Assembly (NCBI GenBank): GCA_013042475.1
Contig: JABDQA010000051.1
Location: 1-37,879 of the forward strand
Length of the DNA: 37,879 nt
From: Desulfofustis sp.
GTDB lineage: Bacteria; Desulfobacterota; Desulfobulbia; Desulfobulbales; Desulfocapsaceae
Direction: 5' to 3'
The position numbers and the translations under genes were made by a program. Under the pieces are notes generated by a model. It worked only from the letters and a program-made list of their open reading frames with translations, had not been told where the DNA came from and did not search any database. Below, in pieces: positions 8,200 to 15,520 of this stretch (within the stretch, counting starts at the first letter, position 1; each line of letters opens with the position of its first letter).

Positions 8200-9078
8200 C
8201 TAGAAGTGGCTCATCGGTCCTCTGACGTGATCCACCCAAATTTCGACGAACTCATCAAATTCAGCGGTTCCCTTAAGTACCGTAACCACTTCGTAACCCT
8301 CTTTTGTGAGAATCGACTTCCAAGAATCATCCTCGTCTCCGGCCATATCGTTTTTCGCGTGATCTCCGGCTACGGACATGAACGGCATCAGATATACTTT
8401 CTTTATATCGTTCTTTTGCAGCAGCGCCTGGATGGTATCAAGTTCCGGATACCCTTCGACGGTACCGATGAAGACGTAGGGGTCTCTAAGCTGGACCTGG
8501 AAATTGAGGGCGGAATAAAAGGCGTTGGATGGATGGTGGGTGCCGTGTCCCATGAGGACGACCGCCTCCTCTTTATTGCGCTCGGCAGGGATGTTCGCTA
8601 AAATTGCTTCAACCGTTCGTTCCAAATCCTCCTGGGTAGCCAGCAGCGGGTAGCCGAGAAGAATGTTTTCAAAGGCTCCCATGACCGTAAAGGCACTGAT
8701 GGACCTGTGCAGGTCATGGTACTCGGCACCGCCGATGGTGTGCAGCGATTGGACAGCCACATGGGTGAAATCCTCATCTGCCATTTTGGCGAGCGCCACT
8801 TCCGGCGAGTCCAGTTCTTTTCCCTGCCCTGCAAGTTTTTTCCTGATGATGTGGGAGGTATAGGCCCATTTCACCGGGATACCGGGGTAGGTCGCTTTTA
8901 CCTTCTTGTCGATATTCTCGAATGACACCTGGGCACTATCTTCACTGGAACCAAATGCAACGAGCAGGATACCAACCTTTTTCTCCTTCTCTTCTCCATG
9001 ATGGGAGGCTCCGCTCACTCCGGCCAGCATCAGACCGCAGGCCAAAAAGACAGCGACACAAATCCTCAGTTTCAACAT
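8200..9078 (-). CDS. cbiK: Periplasmic sirohydrochlorin cobaltochelatase CbiK
   Basis: A 292-residue class II chelatase that inserts Co2+ into sirohydrochlorin in early anaerobic cobalamin synthesis. ATG at 9078 follows AAGGAGAG; the longer frame from 9159 lies in the terminator and is rejected. A signal peptide (MLKLRICVAVFLACGLMLAGVSGA) and a His-rich mature start predict export, as for the CbiK-P form of Desulfovibrio, where a periplasmic enzyme has been proposed to serve metal or heme transport rather than B12 synthesis. Metal-ligand regions are intact: QSLHTIGGAEYH, GTVEGYPELD and AGDHAKNDMAGDE. A cobalamin riboswitch and terminator sit directly upstream, linking it to B12 supply. Confidence 0.93.
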   Translation of the reverse strand: MLKLRICVAVFLACGLMLAGVSGASHHGEEKEKKVGILLVAFGSSEDSAQVSFENIDKKVKATYPGIPVKWAYTSHIIRKKLAGQGKELDSPEVALAKMADEDFTHVAVQSLHTIGGAEYHDLHRSISAFTVMGAFENILLGYPLLATQEDLERTVEAILANIPAERNKEEAVVLMGHGTHHPSNAFYSALNFQVQLRDPYVFIGTVEGYPELDTIQALLQKNDIKKVYLMPFMSVAGDHAKNDMAGDEDDSWKSILTKEGYEVVTVLKGTAEFDEFVEIWVDHVRGPMSHF

Positions 9079-9109
9079 GCTTCTCTCCTTATTGCGTTTT
9101 ATTGGCCAT

Positions 9110-9144
9110 AAAAAAAGTCCCCAGATCACAATGACCCGGGGACT
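9110..9144 (-). terminator. Rho-independent terminator of the cobalamin riboswitch
   Basis: On the minus strand AGTCCCC (9144-9138) pairs with GGGGACT (9122-9116) and is followed by a run of T. It lies between the riboswitch and the cbiK start, so it is the likely expression platform: bound cobalamin would favour this hairpin and stop transcription. Confidence 0.85.
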
Positions 9145-9194
9145 CCCTGTTATTCCCACGCATTAGCCTCCCCTGTCCACGGGAAGCGTCTCAT

Positions 9195-9395
9195 TATTTT
9201 TTCAGGCAGGTCTTCTGACTGTCCCTCCCTTTCAACGGCCTTCCCACTTGCACAGCAGTGACACGAGATGTTGAGAGAGTTCTCTTGAACTGAGTACACC
9301 ATTCAAGAGCAGGGATTACAGCGGCGGGCCCGTCCCGGATTCTCACCGGGTTCCCTTTTCACCACCAGGGTGGAACCTGAAATATGCTCCCAGCA
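9195..9395 (-). promoter_or_regulatory. Cobalamin riboswitch
   Basis: Read on the minus strand, the element contains the hallmark parts in order: GGTTCC, then GGTGAAAAGGGAACCCGGTG, then GAATCCGGGACGGGCCCGCCGCTGTAA, and finally the B12 box AGTCAGAAGACCTGCC at 9220-9205. Spacing and order fit the adenosylcobalamin (AdoCbl) class. It lies 5' of cbiK with a terminator in between, so cbiK should be shut off when cobalamin is abundant. Confidence 0.95.
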
Positions 9396-9555
9396 ATACC
9401 CGACAGATAATGCGATGTCAACATTGAAAAAGAGTGACAATAACGGACAGATAATGGTTTTTAGCAGGGTTAACACAGGGTGGGATGGCAGATTTTCCAA
9501 GCCCGCACACCGTGAATATTTCGGGCCACTAACAAAGTAGCTAGCCCGGAACTAA

Positions 9556-9593
9556 TTAGGTGCTGACACTAATGATAGGCAAGGCTAACTTTT
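9556..9593 (+). promoter_or_regulatory. Two candidate DtxR-type operators upstream of feoAB
   Basis: TTAGGTGCTGACACTAA (9556-9572) has TTAG/CTAA ends. ATAGGCAAGGCTAAC plus TTTT (9575-9593) matches the DtxR consensus (TTAGGTTAGGCTAACCTAA) at about 13 of 19 positions. Their centres are about 20 bases apart. A DtxR-family gene lies just beyond feoB, which supports iron control, but the match is partial and no promoter was located with confidence. Confidence 0.4.
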
Positions 9594-9710
9594 TTGTTGA
9601 CTCCTACAGTCAATTCATTTATTTTCGCTCTCATGATTAAATAGGAAAAGTATGTGCATGGGTATTCGTCACTCCACCGACATTTTAGAAATATTTTTTA
9701 AGGTAACTCA

Positions 9711-9947
9711 ATGAACTCTCAAGTTAATCTCTCAGAAATCAGAAGAGACAAGACCTATGAAGTCCAGGGCTTCACATCAGAATCATCGGTGTACGCCGAG
9801 AAATTATATAAGATGGGTTTTGTAAAGGGAACGCCCGTAGAACTCGCTCCGGTCAGCATATCCGATCCGATTGTCGTGCAAATTCGTGGCAGCCGCATCG
9901 CTTTGCGCAAAAAAGAGGCCCAGGAGATCTTGGTCAAGGAGCTGTAG
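9711..9947 (+). CDS. feoA: Ferrous iron transport protein FeoA
   Basis: A 78-residue SH3-like FeoA protein. The core EKLYKMGFVKGTPVELAPVS followed by DPIVVQIRGSRIALRKKEA is the standard FeoA pattern. The start follows TAAGGT at moderate spacing. FeoA is a small cytoplasmic partner needed for Fe2+ uptake by FeoB. The feoB start lies one base after the feoA stop, so the two are translationally coupled. No feoC is seen. Two candidate DtxR-type sites lie 120-155 bases upstream. Confidence 0.95.
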   Translation: MNSQVNLSEIRRDKTYEVQGFTSESSVYAEKLYKMGFVKGTPVELAPVSISDPIVVQIRGSRIALRKKEAQEILVKEL

Positions 9948-9948
9948 G

Positions 9949-12087
9949 ATGCACAAGATAGAAAGGATCGCCATTGCCGGAGTGCCCAACTCCGGAAAAA
10001 CGACCTTATTCAATAGCCTTACCGGAGCCCGCCAGAAAGTTGGCAACTGGCCCGGTGTCACCGTAGAGAAGATCGAAGGCTCGTTTCCGTTGAAAAATAC
10101 CCGGGTGGAACTGGTTGATCTGCCGGGTACTTACAATCTAAGCCCCGACACCCCCGATCAGCAGGTTGCCGAACAGGTTATCACCAGCGGCGAATACGAT
10201 CTGATCATCAACGTGGTGGACGCCACCAATCTGACTCGCAACCTGTACCTGACAATGGACCTCAAGGAGCGGACCAACCAGATCGTCGTTCTGCTCAATA
10301 TGCTCGACGTGGCCGAAAAAGAGGGTATCAAGGTAGACATGGACCGCCTCAGCCAGGATCTGGGACTTCCCGTCATTCCAGTGGTCGCAGTCGACAAGGG
10401 TTCAGTCAGGAATGCAGTGGAACAGATAGAACAGACTCTCGACCACCTGCCGCCGCACGATTCCCATGTATCGACCCAGGCGGTTATGGATACGGTGAAA
10501 AAATATTCCCACATCGACGATATCTACAGCCGGGTAGCCCGCGAGGTAAAGGACAGAAGCACCAACTTTACCAACAGGGTCGACAACATCGTCATGAATC
10601 GGTTTGCCGCAATTCCGATCTTCATGGCATCGATGTTTATTACTTTCTGGTTTGCGATTGGATTGGGATCTGTCTTTATCGACTTTTTCGACATCATTGG
10701 CGGGCTTGTGTTCGTCGACATTCCCGCAGCGCTTCTTGAAGCCGTTGGCAGTCCCGAGTGGCTGATAGTAATGATGGCCGGCGGTATCGGAGTCGGCTGC
10801 CAGACCGTCGCCACCTTTGTCCCGGTGGTCTTTTTCATGTTCCTGGCCCTGGCTATTTTAGAAGATTTGGGCTACATGGCCCGAGTCGGCGTGGTGGCTG
10901 ATCGGTTCATGAGAAAAATCGGTCTGCCGGGATCGGCCTTCATACCAATGGTTGTTGGTTTCGGCTGTACAGTACCGGCGGTCATGGCTGCCCGAACCTT
11001 GAGCAACAAGCGTGACCGGTTCATGACCATCTTCATGGCCCCGTTCATGTCCTGCGGCGCCCGTCTGCCGGTCTATGCCCTGTTCTGTGCCGCGCTTTTT
11101 GGCGCCTACTCAGGCCTGGCGGTATTTCTCATTTACCTGACCGGCCTATTTATGGCCATCCTGACCGGCTATTTCCTAAAAAACACACTGTTTAAGGGAA
11201 CTCCATCCAACTTTGTATTGGATTTGCCCCTTTACCATGTACCCCGTCTTGGGGCGGTAATCAAAAATGGTTGGCTGCGCCTGCGCTCCTTTATCAAGCG
11301 CGCCGGCATCATCGTCGTCACCGCAGTGTTCGTACTGTCGGTACTGAATTCCATCGGTTACGAAAATGGCGAGTTCTCTTTTGGCAACGAGGATTCTAAA
11401 TCATCGATCCTAGCATACGCCGGCAAGGCGATCGGCCCTGTCTTCAAGCCCATGGGCATAAGCGAAGATAATTGGCCGGCATCGGTAGCGCTATTTACCG
11501 GGCTGTTCGCCAAAGAAGCAATAGTAGGTACGATCAACGCGCTTTATGCTGCCAACGATATGTCGGTGAACTCGGAAGCAGCCGCTACAGAAGAAGCAGG
11601 CGGTCTGGACGTGGGTGGCGCAATCACCGAGGCCTTTACCACGGTCGGCGAAGGATTGGCCGGCATCATCAGCTCCCTCGATCTAATCGGAATCGGCCTT
11701 ATCTCCGAAGACCAGTCCACCATCTCCGAGGAAATCGGCGCGGACACTTCGGTCTACCAGCATATTGCCGCCAACTTCACCGTCTTCTCGGCCTTTGCCT
11801 ACCTGCTCTTCGTCCTGATGTATTTCCCCTGTCTTGCGGTCATCGGTGCTGCACGTCAGGAGATGGGCGGCTACTACGCGGCAGTCATGGCGGTCTATTC
11901 AACTCTGCTCGCCTGGTCAGTCGCAACCTTCTTTTACCAGGTTGCCGAAGGACACAACCTGTTCTACATCTTTCTGTCGCTGGCTGTGCTCACGGCCATT
12001 TATGGGTGGCTTCATATACTCGGCAAGAAAGAGCAGTCAGATATGCCAGTGGTTGCCCCTCCGCCAGTCATAAAAAACTGTACCTGA
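9949..12087 (+). CDS. feoB: Ferrous iron transport GTPase-permease FeoB
   Basis: A 712-residue FeoB. ATG at 9949 follows GGAG within the feoA end; the longer frame from 9871 overlaps feoA and is rejected. The N-terminal G domain has GVPNSGKTTLFN (G1), NWPGVTVEK (G2), DLPGTYNL (G3) and LLNMLDV (G4). The membrane part carries the paired Gate motifs GFGCTVPAVMAARTL and FMSCGARLPVYA with conserved Cys. About ten membrane segments follow in the usual order. It imports Fe2+ across the inner membrane, driven or gated by GTP. The C-terminus is a short soluble tail without a FeoC-like domain. A perfect bidirectional terminator separates it from the convergent dtxR-like gene. Confidence 0.97.
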   Translation: MHKIERIAIAGVPNSGKTTLFNSLTGARQKVGNWPGVTVEKIEGSFPLKNTRVELVDLPGTYNLSPDTPDQQVAEQVITSGEYDLIINVVDATNLTRNLYLTMDLKERTNQIVVLLNMLDVAEKEGIKVDMDRLSQDLGLPVIPVVAVDKGSVRNAVEQIEQTLDHLPPHDSHVSTQAVMDTVKKYSHIDDIYSRVAREVKDRSTNFTNRVDNIVMNRFAAIPIFMASMFITFWFAIGLGSVFIDFFDIIGGLVFVDIPAALLEAVGSPEWLIVMMAGGIGVGCQTVATFVPVVFFMFLALAILEDLGYMARVGVVADRFMRKIGLPGSAFIPMVVGFGCTVPAVMAARTLSNKRDRFMTIFMAPFMSCGARLPVYALFCAALFGAYSGLAVFLIYLTGLFMAILTGYFLKNTLFKGTPSNFVLDLPLYHVPRLGAVIKNGWLRLRSFIKRAGIIVVTAVFVLSVLNSIGYENGEFSFGNEDSKSSILAYAGKAIGPVFKPMGISEDNWPASVALFTGLFAKEAIVGTINALYAANDMSVNSEAAATEEAGGLDVGGAITEAFTTVGEGLAGIISSLDLIGIGLISEDQSTISEEIGADTSVYQHIAANFTVFSAFAYLLFVLMYFPCLAVIGAARQEMGGYYAAVMAVYSTLLAWSVATFFYQVAEGHNLFYIFLSLAVLTAIYGWLHILGKKEQSDMPVVAPPPVIKNCT

Positions 12088-12117
12088 GAGATACCCACTG
12101 TCGGTGTGGAGGCCGGA

Positions 12118-12168
12118 AAATTAAATCCCCTGCCATTTCTGTAATGTAAATGGCAGGGGATTTAATTT
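12118..12168. terminator. Bidirectional terminator between feoB and the DtxR-like gene
   Basis: A perfect 21-bp inverted repeat (arms 12118-12138 and 12148-12168, 9-base loop) with a GC-rich centre and A/T-rich ends gives U-runs on both strands. It serves the convergent feoB and regulator genes. Confidence 0.92.
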
Positions 12169-12194
12169 ATTGTCTTATTGATTGATCAGCTAAG

Positions 12195-12686
12195 TTACAC
12201 CTGCTGATCTTCAGCGGTGCAGCGCTGGCAATCCTCGGTCGTACATCCCTGCTTGCAATAGTAGCCAAACCCCGATTCCCAGCTCACTCCCCCCTTGGGG
12301 CATTTCTCGACGTACTCTGAATATTTTGCCAACCGCTCGATGATCGGCTTGGGAACGGCATGCTCCATTTTACAGGCTGCTTCATCGGCCTCTTTTTCAT
12401 CAATTCCGAGAACATTGACGAGAAATCTCTCCAGGGCGGAATGGCGTTTTACTATCTCTTCCGCGACCACTTTTCCCTTTCCCGTGAGAGTAATCAAATC
12501 GTACGGAGCGTAGTTGATCAAACCCAGTGCCCCCAGTGATCTGAGGGCACCGGTGACTGATGATCCGCGGACACCGAGTCTTTCGGCAATGTCCTTTGCT
12601 CTGGCGGCCATCTTCTTGGCCGAGATATGATAGATAGCTTCCAGGTAGTCTTCCTGGCTGGCGGTTAAATCTGGTGTCGAACTCAT
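12195..12686 (-). CDS. DtxR/MntR-family metal-dependent regulator with Cys-rich tail
   Basis: A 163-residue repressor. The winged-helix domain (LTASQEDYLEAIYHIS through GLINYAPYDLITLTGKG) and the metal-binding/dimer domain (RHSALERFLVNVLGIDEKEADEAACKMEH) are clear, with the usual Glu, Cys and His ligands. There is no C-terminal SH3-like domain. Instead the end has CPKG, YYCKQGC and EDCQRC, five cysteines in about 25 residues, which could bind Zn or an Fe-S cluster; this is inference. ATG at 12686 is preferred as closest to the family start, but 12704 is possible since neither has a strong ribosome binding site. Convergence with feoAB suggests it controls Fe2+ uptake. Confidence 0.9.
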   Translation of the reverse strand: MSSTPDLTASQEDYLEAIYHISAKKMAARAKDIAERLGVRGSSVTGALRSLGALGLINYAPYDLITLTGKGKVVAEEIVKRHSALERFLVNVLGIDEKEADEAACKMEHAVPKPIIERLAKYSEYVEKCPKGGVSWESGFGYYCKQGCTTEDCQRCTAEDQQV

Positions 12687-13070
12687 GGACAACTCATAAA
12701 TCATTAGTGGAAAATATTAATTTCTTCACCCTACCCAAAACTGTTTCGAGTTTCACTAACATTTTAAGCTCAGACGAAAACACGGCAAGAACGATACCAC
12801 CACCACGCGATATTATCGCTTTCAGCAAGCGATTCAAATCTGTTCAGAGGCTGATATGGGTTGAGATGAATGATCTCTCAGCCGTTGTCGCAATACCGGA
12901 GAAAAATAGGATTGCAAATGCCTGAAGACGACAGTCCACCAAACCGCTCATCAGAGCAACTAAGTCACCTGGGCGTCAATAATCCGACAGCGTGTGATAG
13001 CCTGGACAATGTCGCAATCCGCCCCCTCGCGGAGGCGGATTGTAGAGTAGTGTGTTAAGTGGTATTTTGA
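12687..13070. other. Intergenic region without a supported gene
   Basis: The 384 bases hold only the hairpin at 13015-13042 and presumably the regulator promoter. Short open frames on the plus strand have no ribosome binding site and no recognisable content. Confidence 0.5.
13015..13042. terminator. GC-rich hairpin downstream of the DHODH-like gene
   Basis: CAATCCGCC (13015-13023) pairs perfectly with GGCGGATTG (13034-13042), and the loop can pair further. It lies about 30 bases past the stop of the minus-strand gene at 13071. There is no clear U-run, so termination is likely but not certain. Confidence 0.5.
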
Positions 13071-14075
13071 TCAGCGGGTCCCCGCCACGGGGTTGGATTT
13101 CATCAGCAGCTGGACGTATTGGGCCCTTTTATAGGTCCAGGGATCGGAGCTGTTTTTGCGGCTCATCTTGCCGCGGAAATCGTCCAGCGAACCGTAGCCC
13201 TTGGCGTCCATCCAGCCACCCAGTTCGTCGACCATGACACCAATCTGCGAGACCTTGTGTCGGTAGAGAGTACTCACCACCTGCACCGCATCGGCGCCGG
13301 CAAGGATCATCTTGGCCACGTCCTTGCCGTCCATGATGCCGCTCGAGGCGATCACAGCGGCGTCTGTTTCTCCAAAGAGCAATCCCGAATAGCGAAGCGG
13401 CAGCTTGCAGGCGCTTTTCTCGCTGAGATTGATGCGAATGGTGCTGGTTTCATTCTCAGGATCGATGTCAGGCTGGAAAAATTGATTGAACATCACCAAC
13501 CCTTTGGCGCCGGCCTCGACGAACCCCTTGGCCACGGCCAGGGGGGCGGTGTAGAACACGCTCATTTTGACGGACACCGGAATCTTCAGCGAAGAGGCGA
13601 TCTCTTTGACCACGCTGATCTGGTTCTTCTCAATCGAGGCTCCCTCGGCGTCCTGGAGATCGGGATTGGCGAAGAAGTTCAGTTCCAGGCCATCGGCACC
13701 GGTCTGTTCCAGCTTTTTGGCCCATTCCGTCCAGGTGGCGCTGTTCACTGCGTTCAAACTGGCAATCACTGGAATATCGCAGGATTCCTTGGCCTTCTGC
13801 ACAAATAGCAGATGTTCGTCGGGACCCGAGTGCTCAATCTCCGGGAAAATATCGGTCATCTCGGCATGCAGATCGTCAAACTGCTGCATTTCCTCATCAA
13901 ACCGTGCCTGCTCCAACTGAATCTGTTCTTCGAATAAACTTTTAAGTACCAGAGCACCGGCGCCTGAATCTTCAATCTTCTTGATGGTATCAAGGTTCGC
14001 AGTCAGGTCGCAGGCCCCTGCGACCACCGGATTCTTCAGCTCAATGCCCATGTAACTTGCTTTAAGATCAGCCAT
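13071..14075 (-). CDS. Dihydroorotate-dehydrogenase-like FMN protein
   Basis: A 334-residue TIM-barrel flavoprotein of the DHODH-like group (PF01180). The start follows GAGGGAG. Recognisable segments are YMGIELKNPVVAGACDLTAN, VIASLNAVNSATW, GLELNFFANP, IPVSVKMSVF, GLVMFNQFFQPDID, VIASSGIMDGKDVAKMILAGADAVQV and the closing barrel helix. These give the phosphate/FMN site. The active-site pattern differs from PyrD used for pyrimidine synthesis, and this subgroup is usually annotated only as DHODH-like with unknown substrate. No pyr genes are nearby. It stands alone. Confidence 0.88.
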   Translation of the reverse strand: MADLKASYMGIELKNPVVAGACDLTANLDTIKKIEDSGAGALVLKSLFEEQIQLEQARFDEEMQQFDDLHAEMTDIFPEIEHSGPDEHLLFVQKAKESCDIPVIASLNAVNSATWTEWAKKLEQTGADGLELNFFANPDLQDAEGASIEKNQISVVKEIASSLKIPVSVKMSVFYTAPLAVAKGFVEAGAKGLVMFNQFFQPDIDPENETSTIRINLSEKSACKLPLRYSGLLFGETDAAVIASSGIMDGKDVAKMILAGADAVQVVSTLYRHKVSQIGVMVDELGGWMDAKGYGSLDDFRGKMSRKNSSDPWTYKRAQYVQLLMKSNPVAGTR

Positions 14076-14449
14076 TTTTCGTTCAACTCCCTCGGTTCAG
14101 GTTAATTTTCACAATCATTGATGCTTTGTTCTGCTGAGAACGAGTGAGAACTCTGCTCGCTTATATTGACAGGTAATCACTCCTGCCGGATATGCCCAGA
14201 GCAACGGACATCAGGGAATACTCAAAAATTGTTTTTACGCCCAGGTTCTTCATTGAGCGCGAAAATTTTTCCGTGGGGAAAAGGAGCGTATCCGGATGAA
14301 TGGGATACATACCGATATCATTTCAAGACACTTAACCAGGCAAGAAGCGAGCGAGTAGCCGGCGGAGCAGCCTTGCAGCGCTATGAGCAGGCAGCAAAGC
14401 GAGTGACGCAGCCTGGTAAGATGTTTCGGACTTATGGCGCCAGTTATAG
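14076..14449. other. Intergenic region with an imperfect direct repeat
   Basis: This region holds a direct repeat of about 24 bases near 14338-14362 and 14390-14415 (CAGGCA, then AAGCGAG, then AGC). ACCAGGC and GCCTGGT at its outer ends could also form a large imperfect hairpin. Open frames here lack homology or a good start. I see no gene. Confidence 0.35.
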
Positions 14450-14827
14450 TTAGTGGCGTGAATGTATCCCAAACATATTGCCCTCAGTATCGATTGCCAT
14501 GACGATATGGCCGTAGATGCCGATGGCCATCTTGTCCTGGATCAGTCTTCCACCGTGCTCAACCACCCGGACTGCCTCGATGGCGCAATCCTGGCTACTG
14601 AAATAGATGAGCACGCCCATGCCTTCGGAACTCAAGCCTTCCTTCTTGACCAGCGCGCCTGCTGCGCCGGGCCCATCTTCAAACATCGGAAAACACCACA
14701 TCTCGATCTCGGGAAACGGTGCCTCCAGTTCTTCGAGTGTGACGTCAAAGACCGTTTCGTAAAATTTTCTGGCCCGCTCCATATCTTTCACATAGATTTC
14801 AAACCAGGCAACCGAATTTCTTTCCAT
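14450..14827 (-). CDS. VOC (glyoxalase/bleomycin-resistance) family protein
   Basis: A 125-residue VOC-fold protein with the start behind GGGAGG. The opening VAWFEIYVKDMERARKFYETVF and the closing GIYGHIVMAIDTEGNMFGIHSRH form the two beta-alpha-beta-beta-beta modules. Metal-ligand positions typical of glyoxalase I are only partly conserved: His at GHIVM is present, but a Glu near the end is not clear. Proteins of this PhnB/glyoxalase-like subgroup have varied or unknown substrates. It is monocistronic. Confidence 0.85.
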   Translation of the reverse strand: MERNSVAWFEIYVKDMERARKFYETVFDVTLEELEAPFPEIEMWCFPMFEDGPGAAGALVKKEGLSSEGMGVLIYFSSQDCAIEAVRVVEHGGRLIQDKMAIGIYGHIVMAIDTEGNMFGIHSRH

Positions 14828-15219
14828 GACTACTGCCTCCCAATTAGTAAGTGTGTGCTCAAATCAGCCGCGATACAGATAATGGCTCCTGGTCCCTCAC
14901 CGTAAGCGACTGATGCACCAACCATAATCATCCCCTCGCCACAATGCGCTCAGGCTTAATAGATCAGTAGACTCTCAGCGGTTGAATAGAGAAGTGAAAT
15001 TCCTTAATTTTGAATTGTGAAATACACCACATTGCAAAATTTCTGCTGAGCAATTTTCTTTTCCAAGTGGGCACATATCTGCGAATCGGCCCCATCCCCA
15101 TTAAACATTGAACGACAGCATCTGGTTCGGTTGCCAAAAGCCAATCTAGTGGGTACAGTTTTGACTATGATTTTATTTTGTAGAAGCACTTTGCACGCAC
15201 CGGAGGCCCTACAAGTACG
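14828..15219. other. Intergenic region without a supported gene
   Basis: The 392 bases between the VOC gene and the decayed monooxygenase show no credible reading frame or hairpin terminator. The region probably includes the VOC promoter and the lost 5' end of the monooxygenase. Confidence 0.4.
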
Positions 15220-15488
15220 AGACGCTTTCATAAAAACAGGGGGCCGGCAAGCTCGTTCCTCTGCTCGCGGAAATGAGCCAGCGGGCCCGTAAACAGCCGG
15301 GCTATGTGTTAACAAATACCCTTCAGAGCAGAGAGGATCCGGACGACTATATGGTCGTCAGTATCTGGGAGACCGAGGATGATTGGAAAGCATGGTTCGT
15401 CAACCCGGAGAGAAAAACGATCCAGGACGGTATCGACAGCCTTATAGGTGAACTAACGTTCTACGAGGTGTTTGAACCGGTATTCTGA
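15220..15488 (+). pseudogene. Decayed antibiotic-biosynthesis-monooxygenase (ABM) domain gene
   Basis: From 15234 the frame reads KQGAGKLVPLLAEMSQRA, then RKQPGYVLTNTL, DPDDYMVVSIWETEDDWKAW and a normal ABM C-terminus. The first strand is not in this frame: TAA occurs at 15231-15233, while RRFHKN, as expected for an ABM N-terminus, is found in another frame at 15220-15237. A one-base change in the GGGGG run at 15239-15243 would rejoin them. The in-frame ATG at 15273 has no ribosome binding site and would omit the first beta strand. I therefore read this as a frameshifted relic of a roughly 95-residue heme-degrading/monooxygenase-fold protein. A sequencing error in the G run is the alternative. 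Confidence 0.55.
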
Positions 15489-15520
15489 GTTGAAGGGTGT
15501 GCGCAGCGCCGAGCAGGATT

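Noticed and set aside
9303-9500. 65-codon minus-strand open frame
   Set aside because: Overlaps the 5' part of the cobalamin riboswitch, which fully explains the sequence conservation there.
14166-14453. 95-codon plus-strand frame
   Set aside because: No ribosome binding site and composition reflects an imperfect repeat in intergenic DNA.
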